Origin: an uncultured Chitinophaga sp.
Lineage (GTDB): Bacteria; Bacteroidota; Bacteroidia; Chitinophagales; Chitinophagaceae
Length of the DNA: 64,000 nucleotides
Reading direction: 5' to 3'
Assembly: GCF_902168175.1 (NCBI RefSeq)
Contig: NZ_CABHOU010000009.1
Span: 1 to 64,000, forward strand
The stretch's first letter is position 1. Every line of letters begins with the position of its first letter. The notes under the pieces were generated by a model. The model worked only from the letters and a program-made list of their open reading frames with translations, did not search any database and was not told where the DNA came from. Positions 54,676-63,400 of the stretch are shown here, piece by piece. The translations under genes and the position numbers were made by a program.

Positions 54676-55437
54676 ATGAAAGGAACGATATTCATTACCG
54701 GCGCCACTTCCGGTTTTGGCGAAGCCTGTGCAGAAAGGTTCGCGCGCGAAGGATACCACCTCATCATCACCGGTCGCCGCCAGGACAGGCTGGATGCATT
54801 GAAGGAGCGTTTGGAAAAGGAATCGGGCATACAGGTGTTGCCGCTCTGTTTTGACGTAAGAGACCGCGCAGCCACCGAAGCAGCCGTTAACTCGCTTACC
54901 GGCCAGTGGAAGGAAATAGACATACTGCTGAACAATGCCGGCCTGGCCCTTGCCCTCACCCCCATTGACGAAGGCGATGCCGACGATTGGGATACCATGC
55001 TGGACACCAACGTAAAAGGCCTTTTATACGTATCTAAAGCCATTATTCCGCTTCTAAAGGCCCGCGGCAAGGGTCATATCATCAACATCGGTTCTACCGC
55101 CGCAAAACACGTTTACGCCAAAGGTAATGTGTACTGTGCCAGTAAGGCTGCCGTCGATGCCCTGTCCCAGGGTATGCGCATCGACCTGCTGCCGTATGGC
55201 ATTAAGGTAACAGCTATTCACCCCGGTGCGGCCGAAACGGAGTTTTCGCTCGTACGCTTTAAGGGTAATCAGGGTAAGGCAGATGATGTATACAGGGGTT
55301 TTACACCCCTCAGCGGCGAAGATGTGGCAGATATCGTGTTCTATTGCAGCACTTTACCTAAACATGTATGTATAAACGACCTGGTAGTAACCCCCACGGC
55401 ACAGGCCAATGCGTACTACATCCACAAAGACGCATAG
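54676..55437 (+). CDS. SDR-family NAD(P)-dependent oxidoreductase (YdfG-like)
   Basis: 253 aa. Short-chain dehydrogenase motifs: ITGATSGFGEACAERF (TGxxxGxG cofactor site), LLNNAGLAL, and the catalytic Ser140 (INIGS), Tyr153 and Lys157 in VYCASKAAV, then HPGAAETEFS. This length and the sequence around NAGLALAL and AAETEFSLVRFKG resemble YdfG-type 3-hydroxy acid/serine dehydrogenases, though the substrate is not settled by sequence. It lies 19 bp after the T9SS-B gene, possibly co-transcribed. Confidence 0.88.
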   Translation: MKGTIFITGATSGFGEACAERFAREGYHLIITGRRQDRLDALKERLEKESGIQVLPLCFDVRDRAATEAAVNSLTGQWKEIDILLNNAGLALALTPIDEGDADDWDTMLDTNVKGLLYVSKAIIPLLKARGKGHIINIGSTAAKHVYAKGNVYCASKAAVDALSQGMRIDLLPYGIKVTAIHPGAAETEFSLVRFKGNQGKADDVYRGFTPLSGEDVADIVFYCSTLPKHVCINDLVVTPTAQANAYYIHKDA

Positions 55438-55457
55438 AAAATAACACACAAATGTTA

Positions 55458-55487
55458 TTTGCGTAACATATTTTTAATTTATATTTG
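55458..55487 (+). promoter_or_regulatory. Consensus promoter of a small transcription unit
   Basis: TTTG (55458-55461), 18 bases, TATATTTG (55480-55487): both Bacteroidota boxes match. Predicted start near 55494, some 177 bases before the 53-aa ORF. An A/T hairpin AAATAACA/TGTTATTT (55439-55460) overlaps its 5' side. Confidence 0.65.
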
Positions 55488-55670
55488 AAGTCCGGTAACA
55501 CATGTAGCAGTAGTTATCGGACTTCTATTTGATATTTCCGGCTTATATTGGATCCTATGAGAAAAACAGCCGGTAACGATGAGCAAAGTTCTTAATTAGT
55601 CTGGAGTTGCGACGTAGCATCAAATGTAAAAAGCGATTAACGTGCCTATTAATCCTATAACCATATCCCT
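55488..55670 (+). promoter_or_regulatory. Possible structured leader of the small transcription unit
   Basis: Contains inverted repeats AAGTCCG/CGGACTT (55488-55494 and 55518-55524) and CCGGCT/AGCCGG (55538-55543 and 55568-55573), CCGGTAAC twice, and a possible 12-codon upstream ORF (ATG 55557, MRKTAGNDEQSS). No known riboswitch class is recognised. Confidence 0.4.
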
Positions 55671-55832
55671 ATGTTGACATTTATTACTATTTACATGATC
55701 CGGCTCTATTATCCAAAATGGATGGAGCAATTCCGCTTCTACGCCGATAAATCCCGCAAAGGAAATTACGGACGCTGGGCGATGAGCCAACGCTGGCAAG
55801 GTGAAAAATCATTCACCTTCAGTTACAGCTGA
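55671..55832 (+). CDS. Small aromatic/basic protein (53 aa), unknown function
   Basis: Hand-translated from ATG 55671 to TGA 55832. It starts MLTFITIYMIRLYYPKWMEQ, is rich in Tyr, Trp, Arg and Lys (net positive), and ends FTFSYS. The hydrophobic start is too short for a clear membrane span with this charge pattern but could be amphipathic. A consensus promoter lies upstream and a strong terminator 10 bases downstream, so the ORF sits in its own transcript. I do not recognise a family; the unit could also be a regulatory RNA. Confidence 0.55.
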   Translation: MLTFITIYMIRLYYPKWMEQFRFYADKSRKGNYGRWAMSQRWQGEKSFTFSYS

Positions 55833-55842
55833 TAAAATTATT

Positions 55843-55872
55843 AAAGGGCAGGCTTCACAGTCTGCCCTTTTT
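55843..55872 (+). terminator. Terminator of the small transcription unit
   Basis: AAAGGGCAG / CTGCCCTTT (55843-55851 and 55862-55870) followed by TTT, 10 bases after the 53-aa ORF. Confidence 0.88.
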
Positions 55873-55928
55873 TATTTCGCCTTCTCCACCGCTTTGCCCG
55901 GGCGGCAAATTATGTAAATTTGACAGGG

Positions 55929-57140
55929 TTACGGGTGGATGGGGAATTGCTGCCAGTAAACCTGCTCCGCTTCTCCCACCCTCTTTTTGTAAGCCACCAG
56001 CACCTTGTTATCAGCCAGCGGTTTTAATACCGGAAAACTGGCGAAAGCACTATCTGGTGTCAGGTAAATCATCTCTTTTTTACTCCCGTTCGCTGCTTTC
56101 ACTTGCAGGCCTATACGATTGTTATATTTATCGCCCGCTTTCACGGCTTCGTCCCACACCAAAGCCAGCTCACTATTGCCCATTACTGCCATTTGCGGAT
56201 GTTTGGCCGTAGGCAGTGCGCTGATACTCTCTTTCTTTGAACAGGTAATGCCATTGTCCTGCGACTGGCAATAGAACACCCCTTCTCCCCCGCCCATCGT
56301 AAACCAGGCGAAGTGCAGGCCGTATTCGTTCTTTACCATGGTGGGGCCAGTATGCGGGCAACCTTTAATGACCCAGTTATCTGCGCTGATGCGCGCTGGC
56401 TGGGAGAAACTGGCGCCGCCATCAGTAGACTGCACGTGTACCATATCGCGTACGGTATCGTTCAGGATGGCGCGGTAGGCTATGTGAATAATGCCTTTAT
56501 CATCGATATACAGATCGGTGCGGCAGCACTGGCATACTTTATCGGTAATAGCACGCTCCTGTTCAAACTTGCCGCTATTGTCCATGACGGCGTAGTATAG
56601 CGAGGAACCTTCGGCCGTTGTGCGCTTCCGGTTATCCAGCCACACTGCGGCTACTTTGCCATCGGGTAACAGTGCCATGTCGAAGTAACGCTGATCGTAA
56701 CTATTGGTATCACTTACCAGCGGTTGTGCAGCATCCCATGTACGTCCCCCATCTTTCGAAACGGTGTAACTAACCTTGCCTGCGTACTTATTGCGGGCAT
56801 CGTTAGCTTCAGTTCCAAACATGGCAACTGCCTGCCCGTTAGGGCGGAACAATAATTTAGGCAGGTTCTCTGCGTGCGGATGAATGTTGTTGGCGGCCGA
56901 TATCGCGATCGCATCTCCCAAACCATTTTCTTTTGTCACCGCATAATACATCTGGCCTTTACCATTATCATTCTCCTCCACCCAACTCAATACCGCATTG
57001 CCCTTTGCATCGGCGGTAAGATAAGGGCACGAGGCTTTAGCACCTTTGGATACCAGGTGTTCCTCTCCCGGCATTAACGCCTTTTGTTTGCAGGATAAAA
57101 AAACTAACGTCAATGACAACACGCTTATCAACTTCCTCAT
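55929..57140 (-). CDS. BNR/sialidase-fold lipoprotein with CxCC motif
   Basis: 403 aa with a lipoprotein signal (LTLVFLSC, Cys lipidation). BNR-type Asp-box features occur (SKDGGRTWD, STDGGASF) in a six-bladed propeller pattern. A cysteine motif VCQCCRTDLY lies near residue 205, and KGCPHTGPTM and FYCQSQDNGITC follow, so cysteines cluster in the centre. True sialidase arginines are not evident, so the protein is probably not a sialidase. It directly follows the TonB receptor gene (no gap), which suggests a surface partner in uptake; metal binding via the CxCC motif is inference. Confidence 0.75.
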   Translation of the reverse strand: MRKLISVLSLTLVFLSCKQKALMPGEEHLVSKGAKASCPYLTADAKGNAVLSWVEENDNGKGQMYYAVTKENGLGDAIAISAANNIHPHAENLPKLLFRPNGQAVAMFGTEANDARNKYAGKVSYTVSKDGGRTWDAAQPLVSDTNSYDQRYFDMALLPDGKVAAVWLDNRKRTTAEGSSLYYAVMDNSGKFEQERAITDKVCQCCRTDLYIDDKGIIHIAYRAILNDTVRDMVHVQSTDGGASFSQPARISADNWVIKGCPHTGPTMVKNEYGLHFAWFTMGGGEGVFYCQSQDNGITCSKKESISALPTAKHPQMAVMGNSELALVWDEAVKAGDKYNNRIGLQVKAANGSKKEMIYLTPDSAFASFPVLKPLADNKVLVAYKKRVGEAEQVYWQQFPIHP

Positions 57141-59423
57141 TTACTTTTCTTTTTTACCGGTGAATGAATAGCCAATACCTACATTAAACGTGCGTTTGGG
57201 CCCAGGGCGATAGCTTTTGCCGGAGGCTGTTTTGTCTACCGTTACGGCATATATATCATCAGCCACGTTGCGGCAGTTTATCCAACACTCGAAGGCGCCA
57301 ATGGTGTACCCTGCGCGGGCGTTAAACAGGCTGTAACCATTATATTGCTCTGTATTCGCCACGTCCATATAATACTTACTTACATACTGCCACTCTGCCC
57401 CGATACGCAGACCTTTTACGAAACCCGGCTTATAGGTTACTTCCGCATTGGAGATAACGCGGGGAGCAGTATTCATATCATTACCATCATACTTAACACC
57501 CTTCTCCTGGTACTCTTCGAAACGGTGTTCGGCGTAACTACCACCTATACGCAGCAGTACCGATTTTACAATGGCATAACGCAGATTCCATTCTACTCCG
57601 GTGTGGGTGGTTTTACCTGCATTCTGGTTTTCGGAAGAGCCATCGGCCAGTCTTACGCTAACGATCTCGTTGGTGCCATTCATCCTGTACACGCTTACGT
57701 CCAGGTAACCTTTATTGGCCGCAAAGCCTAACCAGCCGCCAACTTCGTAGTTGTGATAGGTGGCGGGCTTAAGCGTGGGCACCTTTACACCACGATAGAG
57801 TTCTGAAATATTGGGTGGAGCAAAACCTACGCTGTAGTTGGCGTATACACCGCGATCATTACCAAAGTTATAAGTGGCGCCCACTTTAGGCGTCCAGGCA
57901 TGGAAGAAGTTTTGTTCGTCGGGGGCTCCTGTAAAGGCGGAAGGAGATAAATGATTATCAAAGTCGTAATCCATCCTGTCGTAACGCAATGCGGTTACTA
58001 CTTTTAACCCCAGCAGCAACTCCGCATCGGCTTGCACGTACGCAGCGGTATTGAGCAGGTTTGCACGATAGTCGGTAAGTACGGAATCTGATTTGGTAAA
58101 ACCGGTAAAGAACCCCTCTGCGTTTTTATCTACATCTATAAAAGTAGCGAAGTAAGTAGCCGGACTCATATCGGCACTTACGCCTGCTATGATGGACGCG
58201 TTCTTCCAGGTAAAGTGTTTTTTATGTTGCAGTACCAGACCGTAACTGTTAAACTGATCGCTGTTAATTTCGCCTCTGGCTTTGAGTGGATTAGCGGTCG
58301 ATCTTATCGCGTAAAAAGGGTTCTGTCCTATTTCATTGTTACGGTAAAAGGCGGTAAGACTGGTAAAGTTGCCCGCATCCCAAACATGCCCGAGCGTGCT
58401 TTTCCAACGAAACGCTTTCACCTGGCGATAAGAAAAGGTGTGGAAGTTGCGATAGTCTTTATTAAAAAAGTGCGCACTGTCTATACCCCCGGTCTGGTCG
58501 GTTTTATAATCTACCACGCTGATACCGTTAGTCCATTTGGTACGATCGCTGATCTGGTAATCGGTTTTAAGGGTGAGGGCCAGTTTATGGAAATCGCTAT
58601 GGTCCATATAACCATCGGTTTGTTTGGCGTAGTAACCGCCTACCAGTATACCGAATTTACCGAAGGTGTTAGATGCCGTAACATCAGCGCGGCGGTATCC
58701 CCAGTTACTGCCTTCTATTTGTGCTTTAGCTGTTGGTGTTTGGGAGGGCGATGCGGTGATGAAGTTGACCGCTCCGCCTACGGCTTCGCTACCGTATAAC
58801 GAAGAAGCCGGCCCGCGTATCACCTCAATATTCTTTAATGCGGCCATGTTAATTTCGATGAGCGCATTATGGTTAAAGTCGCCTGTAGTGCGAATGGGAA
58901 TGCCATCCTCCATATACAAAAACAAACTTTTGTAACCGATAGGCTGACGAATGGCCATTGTATGCTGTTCGTTTCCTAAATCAACCATATATACACCACT
59001 CACTTTATTTAACACCTGCTCCAGTGAAGTAGCTTTGGTTTCGTTCAGCATTTGTTTGGAGATGGTGGTAATGGCGATGGGCGCTTCTGTCCGTAACTGT
59101 CCTATACGGTTAGAGGATACGATCACTTCGTTCAGTTTGGTGGATGACGGCTCCAGCAGTATATCCTGGAACCCCTCGCCTGCTGCTGTCTTCTTAATAT
59201 TATAACCCATGTATGATATACGCAACGAATCGGGACGAACGGGAACATTTAATGTAAAACGGCCCTGGGCATTACATTGACAGCCCTGTGCGCCTGCCTG
59301 AACAGTAGCACCGGGAATGGCCTCGCGCGACTGGGCATCCAGTACACGACCCTGAATTGTTTGTTGCGCCTGTGCGGCAACGAACATAAATAATAGACAA
59401 ACTAATGAGTAGAACTTCTTCAT
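57141..59423 (-). CDS. TonB-dependent receptor with N-terminal carboxypeptidase-like domain
   Basis: 760 aa with signal peptide (ending AQAQ). Domains: CarbopepD-regulatory-like about 20-105 (IQGRVLDAQSREAIPGATVQ, with a QGCQCNAQG insertion), plug about 110-225 (LRTEAPIAITTISKQML, VIRGPASSLYGSEAVGGAVN), then a barrel to the C-terminus. The length is short for SusC, so it is a classical siderophore/metal/cobalamin-type receptor rather than a SusC homologue. The extra CQC in the N-domain and the two Cys-bearing neighbours suggest a metal-related substrate, with copper one possibility. Confidence 0.88.
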   Translation of the reverse strand: MKKFYSLVCLLFMFVAAQAQQTIQGRVLDAQSREAIPGATVQAGAQGCQCNAQGRFTLNVPVRPDSLRISYMGYNIKKTAAGEGFQDILLEPSSTKLNEVIVSSNRIGQLRTEAPIAITTISKQMLNETKATSLEQVLNKVSGVYMVDLGNEQHTMAIRQPIGYKSLFLYMEDGIPIRTTGDFNHNALIEINMAALKNIEVIRGPASSLYGSEAVGGAVNFITASPSQTPTAKAQIEGSNWGYRRADVTASNTFGKFGILVGGYYAKQTDGYMDHSDFHKLALTLKTDYQISDRTKWTNGISVVDYKTDQTGGIDSAHFFNKDYRNFHTFSYRQVKAFRWKSTLGHVWDAGNFTSLTAFYRNNEIGQNPFYAIRSTANPLKARGEINSDQFNSYGLVLQHKKHFTWKNASIIAGVSADMSPATYFATFIDVDKNAEGFFTGFTKSDSVLTDYRANLLNTAAYVQADAELLLGLKVVTALRYDRMDYDFDNHLSPSAFTGAPDEQNFFHAWTPKVGATYNFGNDRGVYANYSVGFAPPNISELYRGVKVPTLKPATYHNYEVGGWLGFAANKGYLDVSVYRMNGTNEIVSVRLADGSSENQNAGKTTHTGVEWNLRYAIVKSVLLRIGGSYAEHRFEEYQEKGVKYDGNDMNTAPRVISNAEVTYKPGFVKGLRIGAEWQYVSKYYMDVANTEQYNGYSLFNARAGYTIGAFECWINCRNVADDIYAVTVDKTASGKSYRPGPKRTFNVGIGYSFTGKKEK

Positions 59424-59523
59424 ACAATGAGTTTAGCGGCGTGCCTAGTTAGCACACACAATAACTACCTCACCGCCTCTAAGGCAGTAAGATCAAACGA
59501 ACAAACGAAACCATACAGGTCCG

Positions 59524-59573
59524 CTGGTTACCAGTGTAAGCAGGGAATTACGATGCTGGCAGGCAATTGCCTG
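59524..59573. promoter_or_regulatory. Two perfect palindromes upstream of the TonB receptor gene
   Basis: CTGGTTACCAG (59524-59534) and CAGGCAATTGCCTG (59560-59573) lie in the 179-bp gap between the receptor gene and the small secreted protein gene. Either could bind a dimeric regulator; the second could also be a weak terminator of the upstream gene. Confidence 0.35.
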
Positions 59574-59602
59574 TGCTTGTGCAGTATGGGGCTGGTGTAA
59601 AA

Positions 59603-59965
59603 TTAAATACAGGGAGGATGGAAAACGGGGTAAAACGGAGGAGTTGGTATTTGAGGTGTATAAACCGTATATATGTGAGTTGTAACGGAGTAGTCTTCCA
59701 TATTAAGACCAGCCACCACATCTTCAAAATATACTTCGTATTTGCTTTTAGCGCTATTGCCTTCCTTATCTTTCTTCTCTTCATTAGTCAGTTGCTTCTT
59801 TAGCTGACACTTACCGTTACACTGCAACTCGGGGCGCGCCTTGTTCTCACACAATACTTTGGCAATAAATGCCTGGTTAACGGCAAATTCCACCATCACG
59901 ATCTCGCGGCTGAAGGTTTGCATCAGCAGGCTAATAAGCAGCGGTATGGTGAAGAGATATTTCAT
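59603..59965 (-). CDS. Small secreted Cys-motif protein (metal-related locus)
   Basis: 120 aa from ATG 59965 (MKYLFTIPLLISLLMQ); the open frame reaches 59977, but a promoter box ends at 59975. Signal peptide or single anchor at the N-terminus, then FAVNQAFIAKVLCENK, ELQCNGKCQLKKQL and a His/Pro-rich tail. The CENK and CNGKC motifs are the type of small Bacteroidota proteins found near metal-uptake receptors. Metal handling is inferred, not shown. Confidence 0.72.
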   Translation of the reverse strand: MKYLFTIPLLISLLMQTFSREIVMVEFAVNQAFIAKVLCENKARPELQCNGKCQLKKQLTNEEKKDKEGNSAKSKYEVYFEDVVAGLNMEDYSVTTHIYTVYTPQIPTPPFYPVFHPPCI

Positions 59966-59974
59966 TACCGGTTG

Positions 59975-60004
59975 CAAAACTAAGGCATGATCCCTGTAAT
60001 CGAA
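59975..60004 (-). promoter_or_regulatory. Promoter of the small Cys-motif protein gene
   Basis: Minus strand: TTCG (60004-60001), 18 bases, TAGTTTTG (59982-59975), 9 bases before ATG 59965. It decides the start codon. Confidence 0.6.
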
Positions 60005-60084
60005 CTGATTTTTATCAGAAAAACGCAGGAATGGTTTGACGGTTTTATGGTAACTGTTGCTGATGTAAAGGCGGGGAGCCGGGG

Positions 60085-60338
60085 AATATGGCCGCAGGTG
60101 TATAGACCGCCACTCTTACACTGCGTAAGCCCCTACCGGTTATTGCCGTCTCAACAACGGGGAAGATATGGCTAGCGGTGTATAAACCACCGCTCTTACA
60201 CTGCGTGAGCCCCCACCGCCTATTGCAGCACCAAACAATGCCCGCAGGTGTATATACCACCAACCTCACACTGAGTGCCCCCTTACCGCCTATTACAGCA
60301 CCAAACAATGCCTGCCAGTTATATACCTCCATCCGAAG
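60085..60338. repeat. 70-80-bp intergenic repeat, about 3.5 units
   Basis: Units share the order GCAGGTGTATANACC, then CTTACACTGCGTNAGCCCC, ACCGCCTATTGC and CACCAAACAATG. The GGTGTATA starts are near 60097, 60177 and 60247, with a partial unit from 60311. The last two full units are most alike. No gene is supported here; this and a terminator fill the 60005-60408 gap. Confidence 0.8.
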
Positions 60339-60356
60339 ATCAACCATCCACTTAAA

Positions 60357-60391
60357 ACAAAACGGGCAACCCATATGGATTGCCCGTTTTC
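60357..60391 (-). terminator. Terminator after sprA
   Basis: AAAACGGGCAA / TTGCCCGTTTT stem (about 60359-60369 and 60380-60390), loop of about 10 bases, then on the minus strand a G and TTTT. It lies about 18 bases past the stop codon. Confidence 0.9.
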
Positions 60392-60408
60392 GATATTGTA
60401 ACTCCTTT

Positions 60409-63400
60409 TTACTGTGCCAGCATAAAGCGGAACGTTACGCCGCCGCGCGTGGTAGTAGTAGGGTATGATGTAGATATTACCGGTATGGACTGCCTGCGGT
60501 CGTAGAAGAACTTCAGGTTAATCCTGTTATTCACCGTGTAGTCGATGGTGGGCGAAATACCGATCACCTTCTGACCACTGGTAGGAATAATCAGGTCTGC
60601 ATCCAAACGGTTATTAGCTGTTCTATCGTCTCTGAAGCTTAAATCGAGTTTGAAGTTCAGGTCGTTCTCCAGCTTGCGTCCCCCGTTTTTACCGATCTTA
60701 AACGGCATTGGGAAACCTCTTACGCGGTAACCGCCACCTACTGCAATTTCGCTTGAACGCATTTCAGTGAGCTGGTAATCGATCAGGCTGAGGCTGAGTG
60801 TACGTGTTTTCTTATACCCAAACGTAAGGTTCAGCGAGTTGATGAAGGTCATGTCCACTTCCAGCAAAGGCGAGAAGTCTTCCTGGATAGTAAGGTTAGG
60901 TACCAGGAAGTAAGGCACATAGTTGCCGGAAACCGTATCGCGGAACGATGGATAAGCTACCACCAGCGGATCGTAGAAGTAGGGTGCCGTGTTATAGGAG
61001 TTCATCGACAAACGGCCTTTATAATCATGGCGCAGCGTGAACTGGCTAAAGATATCCCTGAACCAGTCGAGCCTGCTTAAACCGGTATAATCGATATGCC
61101 AGTTTGGCCTTGGAAGTATCTTCTTAAACGGATTACTGCGGGTATTGGCGCTATAGTTCTCGATCAACGGCGCCTTACCGGGCGATGTTTTTGTATAAGC
61201 TGCGAGGAACGCAGGGATAATTACATCCTGCGAATAACGGCCATAACCATAACGGTACTCCGGATCTTTGGGATCGTATACAGGCGTATTGGCATTGTAA
61301 GGGTTATTATTGCCAAGGCGCTCAGATACTACTTTACGGAAGTTCTCGAAATTGCGGAAGGTGCTGGAAACACCAGACTCTGTATCTATTTTTCCGAACA
61401 TCGTTTTAATGGCGATGAAGCTGATCTCAAAACCACCGGAGCTGTAAGGGTTGAGGCTGCCGAAGTCGCCCGCACCGGTAGAATCTTTATAAAGCGCGGT
61501 AAATGTTTTAGAGAACGATTTCACCATGGTGAGTTCTATACGCAGGTCGTTCGCCGGCTCCAGCACCGCTGTTACATCAAAACGCTGGGTAAACTGCTGC
61601 TGCATCTGCACGTTGAATGTAGTATCCGGTGTAATCAATCCTTTTTGAGAGAATTTATCCAGCCATGCTTTGTCTGGCTGGTAACCGAACACGAAGTTGA
61701 GGCCTGGCGACATAGACGCCCAGTTCATCCCCATCACTTTTGTACTATCTATATAACCAGGCAGGCGGGTACCGCTGCTCTCGGTATATTTAAAGTTCAT
61801 CGTTTTCAGCGACAGTAAAGGCCTTAACAGTATGCGCAGCGCCAAAGGTACTTCGTCTGTTTCCTCCTTCTTAGGCTGCGCGGTGGCGTTCGGGTTAGTA
61901 GCACCGGGCTGTGGCCTGTTCTGGCTTACCTGCATGGTTGGCGTCGTGACCTTACGCAGGAACTTCGACTTATTATACAGGGAGCTGAATTTGAGGTCAA
62001 GTGTTCCGGTACGCATCTGGGTGTTCTCGATAGCGTTACCCAGGTACTTGGCCAGGATAGAAGCGCCGATCCAACGGTAATCGGTACCGTAACTCACAGT
62101 GGCGGTGGTCCAGTCGAGCGCAGGTATTTTATTCAGCGGAAGAGCATAAGTGGCGGTGGCACTGTGATAGTAGTTCGTGGTACGACCTAATTTAAAGAAG
62201 TTATCCCGCACAGTATCTTTCTTCGCCTTATCATTAATACGGCCATATGGCTCGTCAATACGGGCATTGTTAACGGCATTGAAGTCTACAGTAAGGTTAC
62301 GGGTGAAGTTCCATTTCAAACCGTAGTAACGGTCGAAAGTGAAGTACTTATCGTACGTTTCCTGCAACTTAAATTCACCACCACCAATGTTACGCATACG
62401 GGTAGCACCGAACTGTCGGCTGATGTCGGCGCGGAAACTGATCATGGACGGAACATAGTTAAAGTTCACATCCTTAATCAGTGCCAGCCATGGCGACTTA
62501 CTGCGTATCAGGTTCTTGAACGGTTCCAGGTAATGCTCCTGGCCGGCGAAATTATACCCCAGCCCACCACGATGTTTGGTGAGGTTGTCGTGTTCGATCA
62601 GCGGAGTATGGCGATTGATCTGTGAGAAGGAATAACTTACATCGAAGTTCTCAATATCCCAGAGCCTTGATTTACCGCTGCTGCCCATGTTCAACTTACG
62701 CACATTCGTAAAGTTGATGCTCTTGATCGAAGTGAAGTCCTGCGCATCGCGGCGGATGGAATCTTTCTCCTCCCTGTTCCTGGCCAGTCTTAATTTATCT
62801 TTCAGTTTGATATCGAGATCGTACGGATCGTATTCTGGCGTACTCACGGTTTGTGAATAACCGGCGTATACGGGGATGGACAGGCCCCAACGCTTAGGCG
62901 CCAGTTTACCTAAGTCGAGGTTGGCGGCCACGTCGAACTGGGTAAAGTTATCGCGGAAACGGTCGTTCACGCGTTGGTCAACCCCGCCAAAACCTGCGGT
63001 GTGCATAGCGCCTGAAGCGGTGAAAGTACCGAGGTCGGCCAACTGAAGGTCTACACGACCCACGGCCGCATAACCACCTTTTTCGTCCAAACCGGTAAGG
63101 CGCATCTCATTAAACCATATCTCTGTACATTTCTGTAACCCGTCGTTCGCCGGGTTCACGACCCCGATCATCATGTTACGTACATCGCCCAGGTTAGGAT
63201 TACCTACCACGGTAATGGTGCGGCCCTGCGCATCGGTAGCACTGTAAGGTAACAGCGGCGACGCGCCTTCGATATTACGTTTCTGTTTAAGGGCGCTGAG
63301 TGTAGACAGTAACAGGTCTATATTATTAGCTTCCGGCCAGATGGTAAGGTCGGTGCGGCTGCTCCATGGTGTTACCGCCAGCGGGATCTGGTATTCGTAA

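Noticed and set aside
55929..57140. Sialidase enzyme
   Set aside because: Asp-box-like motifs are present, but the catalytic arginine triad and Tyr/Glu pair are not evident.
59655..59675. Another GGTGTATA copy
   Set aside because: Lies inside the coding region of the small Cys-motif gene, so it is probably chance.
60045..60374. Minus-strand ORF of 109 aa
   Set aside because: Made of the 70-80-bp intergenic repeats; repeated VYTP segments arise from the repeat.
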